Below are positions 11,291 through 22,834 of a stretch of DNA of 64,000 nt, one piece after another (position 1 is the first letter of the stretch; each line of letters begins with the position of its first letter). Under the pieces are notes generated by a model. The model saw only the letters and a program-made list of their open reading frames with translations. It was not told the origin of the DNA and ran no database searches. The position numbers and the translations under genes are program-made. Source of the DNA: Anas platyrhynchos (taxonomy: Eukaryota > Chordata > Aves > Anseriformes > Anatidae); NCBI RefSeq assembly GCF_047663525.1, contig NC_092617.1, forward strand, positions 4,716,501 to 4,780,500, given 5' to 3'.

Positions 11291-11850
11291 CCCTCTGGGG
11301 GCCATTACCACCACAGCTCCCCCATGGACTTGTTAGCAAAGGAAATGGGAGGCAGTGATGATAGGCAGGCAAAGGCAAAGTAAAGGTGGCCCTGATGGCA
11401 AGGAAACCTTGATGTGTTTTATCAAAGCAATCACCAAGGCCTGACACCCAGCTCTGGTAAGAGAGTTTCTGTCCCTCATGCTGCTCTTCAAGGGGCAGTG
11501 GGATCTGGGGTGTGTGATGGCAACTAAAGGACAACAGTACAACTCCAGTGCACAGGACTGCAAGGAGGCCACATGGTTCCAGTGCCAGGAGCACCATGTG
11601 TCATCTCATAGGCCCCAGTGGTAGAGACAACAGCCAGAGCCATGGGGACAAAGACTTCTGCTGTGTCAGGGCCTTCCAGCCCTGCCAGTGCCCTTGGACA
11701 TCTCCCCACAGGTTGTCCTACCCTGTTGCATGCCTGAACCATTTTCCCTGTGGCCTGGAGACATCCAACCTGCTTCCCCACCACAGCATCTCCCTACCCA
11801 TACTAGGGACTCCTTATGCTTACTGCCTCTGACTTGAAACACAAGCCATG
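11291..11850 (-). repeat. Orphan copy of OR upstream block
   Basis: This segment resembles 17590-18060, part of the upstream region of OR2, in the same orientation, with shared runs such as CCCCATGGACTTGTTAG and AAAGGTGGCCCTGATG. The expected OR on the minus strand below 11290 is missing. It is therefore probably the remnant of a duplicated unit that lost its receptor. Confidence 0.6.
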
Positions 11851-12589
11851 GGCTGAAGCAGACACCCTCTGAGTCACCACAGCACTGCCCTTGGAGTGGC
11901 ATTTCTTTCTCCTCATCACCACTCTGGACCTCCAAAACAGCCAAATTATGGTGGATTTCCTTTCTCATGCTCTTTACCCCTACCCAAAATGTGCCATCAT
12001 CTCTGAAAGCAGATTTCCATCTGTCAGGAGCTCCTGCAGTCTGGTCTAAGCCTGCTGTGATGTATGGAGCTGTGCTGCCCCTGATGCAGAGCAGAGCATC
12101 ACAAGATGGGAAAGAGAGGCTCTCTTCTCCTTGGAAAACAGAATGAGAATTATTCACCAAATCCCAGTGTTTCACAAGGTCGTCTGCAGGGAACACTTAC
12201 CGTCGATGGACAAGTCTCAGGTTAGGAACCATGTAAGGAAACTGGGAACCATGAGCATGGTGGCCCCGAGCCCTGCCTGCCCTCCTCCTGCCACGCGCCA
12301 TCAGGCGGCTGCAGCAGAGAGGACCCACAGCCAGCCCCTGGCTGGGATCTGCCACCCGCCTCTCCAGTGCCACCCCTGCTGCCTTGGGGTGCTCTGTGAG
12401 GCGCTGAGTGACCTCACAAGGCCTGCTGGCCAGCACGTCTTCTGCAGGGCAACCAGCAATGCAGCAGGGACCTCACCATGGCCCTTCCATTCCCCTCTCT
12501 CCCCTCATCCTCGGCCTTGTCTCTGGTGACATGAGCAGCCTTGGGAGGGGCTTCCTGGCCTCCCCTTGATACTGAGCTGAAAGGAAAAA
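11851..12589. other. No gene recognised; GC-rich patch
   Basis: GC-rich between about 12250 and 12540, with opposing frames of 132 and 79 codons that show no recognisable domain. No other copy was noticed in the window. Confidence 0.4.
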
Positions 12590-13245
12590 TGGTCTCTTCC
12601 TTGAAAGAACAATGGCTTCAAATTTGAAAAGCTTCATTAGGAGATAGGTGAAACTTTTACTAGGTTCTGTTAGAGAGAAGGAAATTTAGAAGCATTCACC
12701 CCTGATGTTACTTTAGTCACTGATTAGTCAGCTTTATCTATAAGAGCCTACAGACTTGTATCTCAGACTGAGGGCAAGGTGACCCAGGCCTAGAGCATGT
12801 GTCAGAAGATTAGGTGAGAAATTCATGCTATGCATATATCCTTGGATGTGTAACCACCTAAGCTTTGTATGCACACCTGAGATGAAAGAATAAGATAAGA
12901 AAGATTTCAATGGCTTGAGCATGGTCAAGAACTGGATTCAACTAACGAACATAGTGAGGAAGACTACTGATGACCACCAGAGACCCCTGAGAGACAGTGG
13001 AAACAAATGTGCATGTGTCAGCGACACTTACTGATTTTAATGAGTTACAGGAAGTGGTATGAATATATTTTGGGGAAATGTGATTAACATGTATGTTTTG
13101 CTTGTATATAAGCCCTATAGCTCAAACAGTTCTGTAAGCACTGGAGTGATCCCCTGTGTGTCCAGCACCTCCGTAAAAGAACGCCTGTTTTCTAAAACTC
13201 CAAACTGAGTCTTAGAGAGTTACTTTGACTGGCTTTTACAGTATC
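12590..13245 (+). mobile_element. Possible solo LTR fragment
   Basis: The order of signals resembles a retroviral LTR: an AT-rich U3-like part, a TATATAAG box at about 13105-13112, and an R/U5-like part with GTGTGTCCAGCACCTCC then TTTCTAAAACTCC. The last 60 bp recur inverted at about 45000-45062. Terminal repeats and a target duplication could not be defined, so the class is open. Confidence 0.35.
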
Positions 13246-13677
13246 ACCCTCGCCTCTTGCCAGCTGCTGCCCACTCAGGCTCCTCGTACAAACGTGGCCC
13301 TGCACCAACACCACTGCTCGTGCTGCCTTTGCTGCCTCGCCCTGTCCTCTCCTTCGACTCCTTGTCTCTGCCGGGCCCCACGTTCCACACCCAAATGTAT
13401 CCCTTTGCTGTTGTCACCCTCAAGTCTGCCCAGCGGGATGGCAGAGCCAGGGCAGGACATGGTAGTGTTAGGCCGTGTAGCACCCATGCAAAGCGCTTGT
13501 GGCAAAGTGGGAGCTGAGACTGGGTTCTGTGGTGCAGAGGAGGCCCCATGCAGAAAAGATGAGGTTAAAAAGCAACTTTCGGGGGGGGGTGGGGTGGGGG
13601 GGGTGGGGGGAGGGCGGAGTTCTGTCGTGGTTTGGCATGGGAGGCTTCTGGCCACGAAGGAGCAAGGGGTGGGTTGA
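13246..13677 (+). repeat. Dispersed repeat with G-run, copy 1
   Basis: About 430 bp that recurs inverted at 44592-45000. It includes a nearly uninterrupted G-rich run at 13579-13616, which pairs with the C-run at 44652-44672 in the other copy. The run has several G3+ blocks, so a quadruplex is plausible. Overlapping open frames on both strands are not convincing genes. Confidence 0.6.
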
Positions 13678-14505
13678 CACAACTTCTCTGGGCAACCTGT
13701 TCCATTGACCACCACCCCCAAAGGAGAGAATGTCTTCCTTATACCTAATTTTAAAGCACCCTCTTTTAGGCCCCCTTTAGGCCAACTGCAGTTGGCTTTC
13801 TGGGCTGCAAACTCACGTTGCCGGCACAGGTTGAGCTTCTCATCCACCAGTACCCCAGGTCCTTCTCCTCAGAGCTGCTCTCTACCCATTCTCCACCCAG
13901 CCGGTATTTGTACTTGGGATTGCCCCAGTCCAGCTGCAGGACCTTGCACTTGGCCTTTGTGAACCTCAAGAGGTTCCCACAGGAAAATCTCTCAAGCCTG
14001 TCCAGGTCCATCTGCATATCATCCCTTCCCTTCAGTGTATTGACTGCACCACCCAGCTTGGTGTCATCAGCACACTCACTGAGACTGCACTCAGTCACAC
14101 TGTCCATGTCACTGACAAAGTGTTAAACAGTGCTGGCCCCAATACTGACCCCTGAGGAACACCACTCTTTACTGACCTCCACTTGGACATTGAGCTGTAG
14201 ACTCCAGCTCCTTGAGGGTGACCATCCAGACAATTCCCTACCCACCAGGTGATCCATCCATCACATCCATGTGTCTCCAATCGAGAGACAAGGCTATCGT
14301 GTGGGACAGTGTCAAATGATTTGCACAAGTCAAAGTTCACGATGTGAGGTGCTCTTCCCCTCTCCACCAATGCTGTAAGCCCATCGTAGAAGGCCACCAA
14401 GTTTGTCAGGCACAATCTGCCCTGTGTGAAGCCATGTTGGCTGTCACCAACAGCCACCAGTTTGCTGTCACCACCAGTCCAAAAGGCAGAGTAGCGTGAG
14501 AGAAG
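13678..14505 (-). mobile_element. CR1 LINE, internally deleted
   Basis: The minus strand contains degraded reverse-transcriptase segments (for example [16 protein letters not shown] and VNFDLCKSFDTVPHDSLVSR) in two frames at 14095-14514 and 13766-14107. The 3' region starts near 13678 with the ACAACTTCTCTGGGCAACC stretch. Frameshifts and an internal deletion make it inactive. Confidence 0.8.
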
Positions 14506-15240
14506 CATTTGCAATGAACCTGTGCAAGGAGGGAGACAAAAATTTCATGGGAACACTGGGGGTAATTACTGGAATTCTACACAGAGAAATGGTCAAGGCT
14601 CTGTGAGGAGCCCATATCTGAGCTGGCCTCGTGCACTGCTCATCCACACTGGGCTGCACAGAGACACGAGTCCCTGCCTTGCACACACACAGTGCACTGC
14701 AGCACTTGCAGGGTCCCTCTGGCTCCTGCAGCCACTGCCAGTGGCTGGTAGGCACCTCAGCCCTGTGGTGGGTGTATCGCCTTGCTCTGTCCTCCTCTGA
14801 GATGCCCCACAGCATGAGGAATGGGCACAGAGACCTTGAGGGTTCAAGGAAACACATTGCAGAGCTGCATTCAAGTCTCGCACTTTGGACTAGACGGTCT
14901 CTGAAGGTGCCTTCCCCCTGGACTATTCTCTGCTATTCAGGCAGATGCCCCATGGTTGTTATACTCGGGATAAAGGGACCTGAAGACACTCTGCCCCACT
15001 GGCCTTCATGACACCCCTAGGGATAGCTGATGGCCTTTGTGCTTGCTCTTGTTCCTCCCTCCATGTGCGTACGATGTGCCTGCAGGTAGCAGCAGCTGCA
15101 AAGGGTTTCTGTTCCTGTGTCTCTCCTGCACCTGGACAGGCCCTGCTCTTCTCCCAGCACATCCTATGTGTCAGGGAGCCTTTGGGACTCTCTTTGAGAA
15201 CGTTCTGATGTGACAGCAACTCCGAAAGATGACGTGAGCC
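14506..15240. repeat. OR 3' flank duplicon, copy 1 (beside OR2)
   Basis: This segment is similar to 30990-31550, which lies in the same position beyond the 3' end of OR4. Shared runs include ATCTGAGCTGGCCTC and GGCTCCTGCAGCCACTGCCA. No gene is recognised. It marks the outer end of the OR2/OR4 duplication unit. Confidence 0.65.
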
Positions 15241-15249
15241 TTCAGGCAT

Positions 15250-15530
15250 GGCCCTTTTAGGAGGGAAATGCTGTTCTGGAGGCCAGCTGTGTCACTCATG
15301 TGCCCACTGCCTGTCTATGCCTGCAGTCCCAGCACAGCCTCACAGCAGCACTGGCACCAAGCTACAGAAGCAGCCAGGCCTTACTCCGCCAGCAGGGCTC
15401 AGCAGGAGAGGGTGTCAGTGGCAGGAGAGCAGCTCTGCATGGACCAAGCACTGGTGCTCTCGGGTTTGAATGCTGGGCCATGACTCTTTTCCCCTCCACC
15501 TCTGCACACAGGCACTGACTCTGCAGCCAC
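15250..15530. repeat. Short duplicated flank beside OR2
   Basis: Similar, in inverted orientation, to about 38960-39125 (shared sense: CCAAGCACTGGTGCTC with the AGGAGAGCAGCTCTGCATG context). No coding function can be supported. Confidence 0.5.
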
Positions 15531-15758
15531 AGGAAACGTCTCAGAGGAAGGATATAAGACAAAAAAGGCACTTTAATTCATTTAAATACTCAGCAAAATG
15601 AAAAATTATATTTCTTTTGGAAAATATTTGATAAAATAAAATGGAGGAAAAAAAAAAACAGAACACCAATAACAACACAAGAACATAATACCCACTGGCT
15701 TTGCCTATCATGAATAACATTACAAGTGATTTACAGAAGAAGGCAGGTAATATACTGC

Positions 15759-16685
15759 TCAAGAAAACCACCCAGTCATCACTTTCCACATGGCAACCTT
15801 GATCTCCTTGTTCCTCATGCTGTAGATGAAGCGGTTCACTACTGGAGGCACCACCAAGTACAGAAATGCCAGAACAACATCCAGGGAAGGGGAGGAAATA
15901 GATGGGGGCTTCAGGTGGGCAAAGATAACTGTGCTGAGAAAGAGGGAGACCACAGCCAGGTGAGGGAGGCATGTGGAAAATGCTTTTTGCCGTCCCTGCT
16001 GTGAGGGGATCCTCAGCACAGCCCTGAAGATCTGCACATAGGACAGAGCAATGAAAACAAAACACCCCAACAATAGAAAAGCAGTAACAGTAGTCAGTTG
16101 AACTTCCCTTATGTACGAGTCTGAGCAAGAGAGCTTGAGGATCTGGGGGATTTCACAGAAGAACTGGCTGAGGGAATTGCCACAGCAGAGAGGCAGTGAA
16201 AATATATTGGCAATGTGCAGCACAGCTTGGAAAAAGCCACTGCCCCAGGCAGCTGCTGCCATCTGGGCACAAGCTCTACACCCCAGGAGGCTCCCGTAGT
16301 GCAGGGGCTGGCATATGGCAACGTAGCGGTCATAGGCCATGACAGTGAGAAGAGAAAGTTCTGCTAAATTCAAAAAGATTATAAGAAAGAGCTGTGCAAC
16401 ACATCCTGAATAGGGAATGGCCTTGGTGTCCCAGAGCAAATTGGTCATGGCTTTTGGCAGAGTAGTGGAGATGCAGCCCAAGTCATTGAGGGCAAGGTTG
16501 AGGAGGAAGAAATACATGGGGGTGTGGAGGCGGTGGTCGCAGGCTATGGCAGTGAGGATGAGGCCGTTGCCCAGGAGGGCAGCCAGGTAGATGCCCAGGA
16601 AGAGCCCAAAGTGTAGGAGCTGCAGCTCCCGTGTGTCTGTGAATGCCAGTAGGAGGAACTCAGTGATGGAGCTTCTGTTACACAT
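15759..16685 (-). CDS. Olfactory receptor, OR14-like (OR2)
   Basis: Intact 308-residue single-exon OR starting MCNRSSIT (sequon NRS at residue 3). Seven hydrophobic helices, HTPMYFFLLNLAL, MAYDRYVAIC, KAFSTCLPH and the cysteines of the extracellular loops are present. It is the inverted-duplicate partner of OR1, with roughly four-fifths protein identity. One oddity: the TM7 signature NPLIY reads NRFIY (residues 284-288), replacing a proline that is nearly universal in class A receptors, so function may be impaired despite the open frame. The start ATG lies 15 bases after a predicted splice acceptor. Confidence 0.92.
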   Translation of the reverse strand: MCNRSSITEFLLLAFTDTRELQLLHFGLFLGIYLAALLGNGLILTAIACDHRLHTPMYFFLLNLALNDLGCISTTLPKAMTNLLWDTKAIPYSGCVAQLFLIIFLNLAELSLLTVMAYDRYVAICQPLHYGSLLGCRACAQMAAAAWGSGFFQAVLHIANIFSLPLCCGNSLSQFFCEIPQILKLSCSDSYIREVQLTTVTAFLLLGCFVFIALSYVQIFRAVLRIPSQQGRQKAFSTCLPHLAVVSLFLSTVIFAHLKPPSISSPSLDVVLAFLYLVVPPVVNRFIYSMRNKEIKVAMWKVMTGWFS

Positions 16686-16700
16686 TTATTGCAAGGTAGT

Positions 16701-17329
16701 CTGTCCAAAAGAAGAAGTGACATTGTAAAATTTAAGGAATTCTCTGACAAAATACTTTGTACGTCTCATAGAACAGTCACACAGAACACATTCTTTCCCA
16801 TTCCTTTCACAGGAAGAGCTTTCTGCAGCTGCTTGGCTTACCTCTGCTTGGTGCTCTGAGGGTGCCACAAGAAGCAGGGGTCTGTGCTGTGGGCTCTGCA
16901 GCAGTCAGTCCTAGTCTGCAGCAACAGGTAAAAGGGAACCCTAAGTGATCTGAGAAGTCCACTGGGCAAGGTCATCTCCCTGTCTACAGGAATGGAGAAT
17001 GTCAAATACCTCCTTAAGAAACAACAAAGGTAGGTAGGTAGCAGAGGCCCTGCCACGGCACACAGCCCCTGGGGCACAGCAGGGACCCTGCTCTGCACCA
17101 CAACCCTGGACACCCCTGCCTGCATCCCCGGCTGCACAGCCTGCAGCCGGCCCCAAGAGAAGGGAGCCCTTGGGCCCTGCACGCTGACCCTGCAGCACAC
17201 GAGCCCTGCATGCCCTTCAACTCCAACACCGAGCGTCCTCCTGACAGCTCCCATCAGCTGAGGGCTGGGCCAGCTCCATGAGAGCGTGGCAGGGTGTGCA
17301 GTGGCATTGCCCTGCAGCCAGAGACTTAC
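16701..17329 (-). other. Predicted 5' UTR intron of OR2
   Basis: On the minus strand the donor ATG/GTAAGT starts at 17329 and the acceptor (CTTCTTCTTTTGGACAG) ends at 16701, just before the OR2 start. At 629 bp it is about half the OR1 intron, because it lacks the OR-fragment duplication present in the left arm and about 350 bp of GC-rich sequence. Confidence 0.55.
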
Positions 17330-17749
17330 CATGGGGAGGTGCCTGGGAAGATTTCTCCCTCTGCCAGTTCTCCCCTGCCTTTCTATCCCAGGCTGCCCTG
17401 AACTTCTCTCCCCCTTCTCTCCTCTCCCCATGCCAGCTGCACGCAGTGCCCCCAGCAATGCTGTGCCTGGCAGAGGAGCTTGATCTGGGTGGCTGAAGCA
17501 GCTTCTCAAGTAGTCCAAATCTGATGCAAACTCCAAAGCCTCTCACAGTGCTAACGGTCCCACTGAGGGACATTACTGTCAAGGCCTCCCCATGGACTTG
17601 TTAGAGCAGAAAAGGGCAGGCAGTGATGACGGGGAGACCAAGGCCCAGGAAAGGTGGCCCTGATGCTGAGGAAACCATGATGTGTCCCATGAAGTCCAAC
17701 AGTCGGGCCCTGACCCCAGCCTCTGGGAAGGGAGATGCTGTCCCTCCAG

Positions 17750-18660
17750 TGGGGTTTAGGGCTCTTCCTGGGTCAATACACAGTGGGTAAGGGCAGTGCC
17801 AAGTACAAGGCTACAGGAGGACATCTCCCAGGCTCCTGGAGGGGGATGAGGAGGCATTGAGGCCCTACTGCTGTAAGGATGAGGTGTCTCCTCATAGGCA
17901 TCACTGACGGAGACAAGAGCCAGAGCCCAGCAGACAAAGCTGTTGGCTCTGTCAAGGCTTTCATCTTGCAAAAGATCCTTGACCATAACCACCACACGCT
18001 GTCCTATGCTGTCAGGTCTGCACCTGTTTCCCTGCAGGACTTAGATACCCACCTTGCTTCCCCACCTTGCTCTCACCTTGCTCTGAGCACCTCCCTGCCT
18101 TGACTGATGTCTCTCCATCTGCCCTCAGTAATCCATGAAACACAAAGCCAGGGGCTGATCTGGACATCCCTAGAGAGGGAGGGAGAAGGGTGAGTGAACC
18201 TCTACAACAATTTCGTAGAGGTAAGAGGCTTCAGGTAATGTTGATGCTGCTTTAACACAGAATTAAAACATTGATGTAAGGCCGTTAGCCAATTTTAAAG
18301 AGTAACCAGTTTTAAAGAAAACCCACGTTTGAAGAGTTTTAAAGAGTAATCCCTAAACCTAAATGCCACTCCAACACCCTGACAAGAATCCCCTATTCTA
18401 ATGCTTGAACTCAAAGTATTCCATGAAGCAAAACTCAGCCCATAGTCCTTTGCCCTTGCCTTTACTCTTGGGCTCACCCTAATCCCTGCCTTCAATACTA
18501 GCATTAACATGCTCCATTAAACCTAGACTTCTAGTCAGATGTAAAACAAAAAACTGTTCCACAAAGTTTGCCCATAACCTAACCACAGACCTGACACCCT
18601 AAACAGAACAGCCCATCTGCTAAATTTCTAACCCAGAAAAGTGAACCCTTGTCTCTAAGG
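17750..18660. other. Duplicated OR far-upstream flank, right arm
   Basis: Near-identical reverse complement of 2216-3130. No gene is seen; the same short frames appear as in the other arm. Confidence 0.6.
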
Positions 18661-18666
18661 GACTAG

Positions 18667-19106
18667 AGAAGTCAGCTCTACCTCAGGATCTCCTGCCGCA
18701 GCAGCAGGAATGTGTCTGTGGCAGGGACTGTGAGGTCACTTCTGTCTCTGCAGTGGATAGGGCAGCAGCAGGAACATGTCACAGAAAGGGACTGCGAGGT
18801 CACTTCTGTCTGTAGGTGGCAGGTCACCCTTGACATAGACCTGGGATCTGAACTTCTGGGCTGACATCTGGCAGTGGCCCTGCTAGGCCAGCAGAGAGCA
18901 CCTGCTTGGCATGCTGACTGGGGGATCCCTTCTGCCTCCAGACCCAGGAGAACCCAGACAGAAAGAAGGCCCCCATATGGGTCATCTTGTCCCTTCAGCT
19001 TGAGTCCATGACTGGAGAGCAGGAGGCTCATAGCTTGGCTGTGTCTTGCCAAGAAGCTGCAAGAGCAGCAGCCAGCCCATTTCTTTAAAAATGCTCATGA
19101 GGTGAC
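18667..19106 (-). repeat. Duplicon block with conserved open frame, copy 2
   Basis: Inverted copy of 1776-2215. The 124-codon frame at 18678-19052 translates identically to the left-arm copy, which reflects very recent conversion or duplication rather than independent constraint. Confidence 0.5.
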
Positions 19107-19606
19107 TTCTGTCTTGTTGATTGCTGCACCCATGGGCTGAGGCCAACTGCATGAAGTTCAACAAGGCCAAGTGCTGGGTCCTGCACTTGGGGCACAACAA
19201 CTCCATGCAATGCTGTGGGAAGGGTGGCTGGACAGCTGCCCAGGGGAAAAGGACCTGGGGATATTGGTGGATAGTCGGCCTAATATGAGCCATCAGTGTG
19301 CTAAGTTGGCCAAGAAGGCCTGCCTTGTACCAAGGATACTGTGGTCAACAGATGTAGGGAAGTGATAGTCCTTCTGTACTTGGCCCTGGTGAGGCCACAC
19401 CTCAAGGACTGCATTCAGCTCTGGGGCTCCCTGTGTAAGAAGGATATGGATCTATTAGATCTGTGCCCCATCCCGTGATGCATTCAAGGCCAGGTTGGAT
19501 GGGCTTTCAGCAACCTGGTCTAGTGGAAGGTGCCCCTGCTTATGGGAGGTGAGTTGGAATTATGTGATCTATAAGGTCTTTTCCTACCTGAACTATTCTG
19601 TGATTC
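19107..19606 (+). mobile_element. CR1 LINE 3' fragment (right arm)
   Basis: Reverse-complement counterpart of 1276-1775. The degraded RT C-terminus comes first (frame 19171-19365), followed by a CR1 3' UTR that ends CTATTCTGTGATTCTG near 19605. Confidence 0.8.
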
Positions 19607-19794
19607 TGTAAATTTGAAACACAGCTCCATACCAGCTACTAGGAAGAAAAAATAACTCTATCTCAGACAAAACTAAGACAATATCCAGCACGTATTTCAT
19701 ACAATCTATGTCATGCTCAGCTCTGTCAATTTCTGATTAATCACCACCACCTTTCCTGTCTTTTGATATGAACACAAAAATGTCATGACCTTAG

Positions 19795-21238
19795 TCGATT
19801 GGTGTCAATAATAATAGTAATAATAATAATTCCTTTTGCGTTCTATTAAATTGCCTTTATCTCAATGCATGAACTTTTTTTTTTTTTTCCTCTGAGTTCT
19901 CTCCATCCCATTGGATGAATAGATTTGTAGTGCTGAGTTGCCTGCAGGGTCAAACCACAGCAAGTCTTCTTGGTGCCTAGCGTGGAGCACAGAGGTTGAG
20001 ATGCCAGATCTGACCACAGCGTTTTAAAAATAAATTGTTATAAGCATTAGATGAGTTTAACAGTTGCTGATCACAATATTGATCTTTTTGATCTGGGGTC
20101 TGTTGTGCTTCTTTTCAGAACTGTGTTGTATAGCACATTAGTAGCTTCCATGCCATGCTGTTTATCAGTTCTGGGGGCTGGTTTAAGGTTACTGCCTTGC
20201 TGTAGTGGATAACACTCACTTCTGATAGGATCAAATTATTGCCCCCTCAATACCTCAGGAACCATCTCTAAATCTCTTGGAAACTATTAAGAATTACAGG
20301 CTTTGCCTTTTCTCCTCAGGGATTAAATCTATGCAGGGTGGTGGAGGATGCTTTTTCCCACTTCTTCACTCTCCCTTTCTCCTCCACCTCATGCTTCTCC
20401 TCCAGGCTAATTACAATAGCTCTTCAAAGCTTTGAATATCCTTGGGATGGTCAACCCAGCATGTTCCTACTTTTAGTTCTCCTGAATGCCATTCAGGTTT
20501 TGTTTAAGTTTAAACAATTACTTAAACGTGCCATCCGGAGATCTGTACAGAGGCAGGAAAGCTAGGAGTGGCAGGGAGAGTTCGAAGATCTGGGCAGGCA
20601 CCTACAGCAGTGGACACGTCCAGTGCTTTGGAATTTCACCTCTGAGCAAGTGCAATCTTAAACAAAACTGTGAAATGCTTAAGCGTGTCATCACCCCGGC
20701 AATTCCAAAGAGACACAAAACACTGCAATATGCTGGTGGTTAAGGTATGCTTATGAAGCTACAGTCCACGCCTCTCCAACACCCATGACTTTTCCTGCAG
20801 GCACACTCCAGCCCCTTTGACAGGCCTAGAGCCTGTCCAAAGCCACTCCAAACCCTGCAACAGGCCCTACAGGCACTCCAGCTCCTGCAATGGGCTTAAG
20901 GTTAAACACATCCTTATAATAGGCCCTATAGCAACTCCCAAACCTGCAATAAGCCCTGCAGCCACTCCAATTCCTATGAAAGGCTTCACAGCCAGAACAA
21001 CTCCTGTGATGGGCCCTGCAGCCACTCTAGCCCCTGCAATAGGACACGTCACTGGGCTAGAGAATGAACCTAAGCCAGCATCTGTTGACTCTACATGCAA
21101 GAGGAAAAAATGAGTCTGAAACTCAGTTTTTCTTTAGAATGGAAGGAAATCTCTACCCAGAAAATAAAAGAGGAAGAAGAAGATGAGACAGGTTTCTCCA
21201 AAGTTGGGCCATCTTGGAAGCAGGAGGACAAAGCAGAA
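19795..21238 (+). mobile_element. ERVL-type relic: LTR end, leader, gag start
   Basis: An ATT-rich LTR end (19806-19980) is followed by a leader and by a proline/alanine-rich region at 20817-21113 built on short AATPxP-like repeats. A lysine-rich stretch comes next. I recognise this as the start of an avian ERVL gag region. It parallels 35925-37030. The element is cut off at 21238, where a CR1 begins. It has no intact gene. Confidence 0.65.
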
Positions 21239-21239
21239 G

Positions 21240-22345
21240 AAATGACACCGTCTCCCACAGCATTCTCCTCAAGAAACTGGCTGCTCTTGACTTGGACTGG
21301 CTCATGCTTCGTTGGGTTAGAAACTGGCTGGATAGCCGGGCCCAAAGAGTCGTGGTAAATGGAGTAAAGTCCAGTTGGAGGCCAGTCACTAGTGGCGTCC
21401 CCCAGGGCTCAGTGCTGGGGCCGGTCCTCTTTAACATCTTCATCAATTATCTGGACGAGGGCATTCAGTGCACCCTCAGTAAGTTTACAGATGACACCAA
21501 GCTATGCGCGTGTGTCGATCTGCTTGAGAGTAGGAAGGCTCTGCAGGAGGATCTGGATAGGCTGCACCGATGGGCTGAGGTCAACTGCATGAAGTTTAAC
21601 AAGGCCAAGTGCCGGGTCCTGCACCTGGGGCGCAATAACCCCAAGCAGAGCTACAGGCTGGGAGATGAGTGGTTGGAGAGCTGCCAGGCAGAGAAGGACC
21701 TGGGAGTGATGGTGGTGTGTTGAATATGAGCCAGCAGTGTGCTCAGGTGGCCAAGAAGGCCAACGGCATCCTGGCTTGGATCAGAAACAGTGTGACTAGC
21801 AGGGCTAGGGAGGTGATCGTCCCCCTGTACTCGGCTCTGGTGAGGCCGCACCTCGAGTACTGTGTTCAGTTTTGGGCCCCTCGTTACAAGAAGGACATCG
21901 AGGTGCTTGAGCGGGTCCAGAGAAGGGCAACAAAGCTGGTGAGGGGCCTGGAGAACAAGTCCTACGAGGAGCGGCTGAGGGAGCTGGGCTTGTTCAGCCT
22001 GGAGAAGAGGAAGCTCAGGGGCGACCTTATTGCTCTTTACAGATAACTTAAAGGAGGCTGTAGTGAGGTGGGGGTTGGCCTGTTCTCCCACATGTCTGCT
22101 GACAGGACGAGGGGGAATGGGCTGAAGTTGTGCCAGGGGAGTTTTAGGTTAGATGTTTGGAAGAACTTCTTTACTGAAAGGGTTGTTAGATATTGGAACA
22201 GGCTGCCCAGGGAAGTGGTGGAGTCACCATCCCTGGAGGTCTTTAAAAGACGTTTAGATGTAGAGCTTAGGGATCTGGTTTAGTGGGGACTGTTAGAGTT
22301 AGGTCAGAGGTTGGACTTGATGATCTTGATGTCTCTCCCAACCTA
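21240..22345 (+). mobile_element. CR1 LINE, 5'-truncated (about 1.1 kb)
   Basis: It encodes the C-terminal half of CR1 reverse transcriptase: [18 protein letters not shown], then the catalytic-site region read as KFTDDTKL (usual FADD altered to FTDD), then the thumb/C-terminal run to [12 protein letters not shown]. The frame is interrupted at 21721 and by a TAA at about 22042. The 3' UTR ends near 22345 with the CCTAGAAAATTCTGTG tail. Confidence 0.9.
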
Positions 22346-22513
22346 GAAAATTCTGTGTGGTCTGTGCGTGATCTGTGAACTCAGTGTTGCACGTTCTCTC
22401 TGCAGCTCCCCTGACATCTCCTGGCAGCTCCAGATTCTCTCCAGGCTTACAGTGGCCATGAGCCCCACTGCAGGGGGGCAGTGCCATGCAGATGAGTCCA
22501 AGACCAGTTGTTC

Positions 22514-22834
22514 TCAGGAGCTGCCATAAAGCTCTTGGTCAGGCCCTTGGTCCCTCACAGACTGTCCTTGCACTTTAAGTGTATGTTCTTCACTCCAGGA
22601 AGTCCCAAATAAAACCCCATTTGTAACTGTGGTGCTGCAAGGGAGGCAGCTGTGACCCAGGGCTGCACAGTGCCTGCTGCTGCCTGCAGCCACAGGGATG
22701 TCACTGTAGAGACAACAGGACTGTCACCAAGGTACACGAGATATCAGGACTTACCCGGAAAAAAGGAAGTACAATGTGGAAGCCAAAAGAGAGCAGCAGT
22801 GAAAAGGCCACGTCCTGATGCTGGCCATGGCCAT
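22514..22834 (-). CDS. Candidate two-exon small secreted protein, copy A
   Basis: A hypothetical gene model. Exon 1 (22834-22755) starts MAMASIRTWPF and continues into a hydrophobic stretch that resembles a signal peptide. It ends at a GTAAGT donor. A 51-bp intron with a CTCTACAG acceptor (22754-22704) follows, then exon 2 (22703-22514) to a TGA. The joined frame is 89 codons. A paralogue at 46160-46459 has identical exon/intron phase and stays open despite 21 bp of net length change. The model lies about 460 bp beyond the 3' end of OR3, on the same strand. No known family is recognised. The intron is very short, and the similarity could simply reflect duplicated non-coding DNA. Confidence 0.3.

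Larger units (their letters stand above)
15570..20879 (-). repeat. Right arm of inverted duplication IR-A
   Basis: This is the reverse-complement partner of 1-6050. By eye the segment from about 17.76 to 19.37 kb is nearly identical to the left arm. The segment 17.0-17.6 kb matches at roughly 93-95 percent, and the OR exon is far more diverged. The homology runs past the OR2 stop codon into the 3' flank to about 15570. Confidence 0.9.

Noticed and set aside
12197..12529. GC-rich opposing frames as a possible first exon or CpG-island gene
   Set aside because: No matching splice partner, motif or second copy could be supported.
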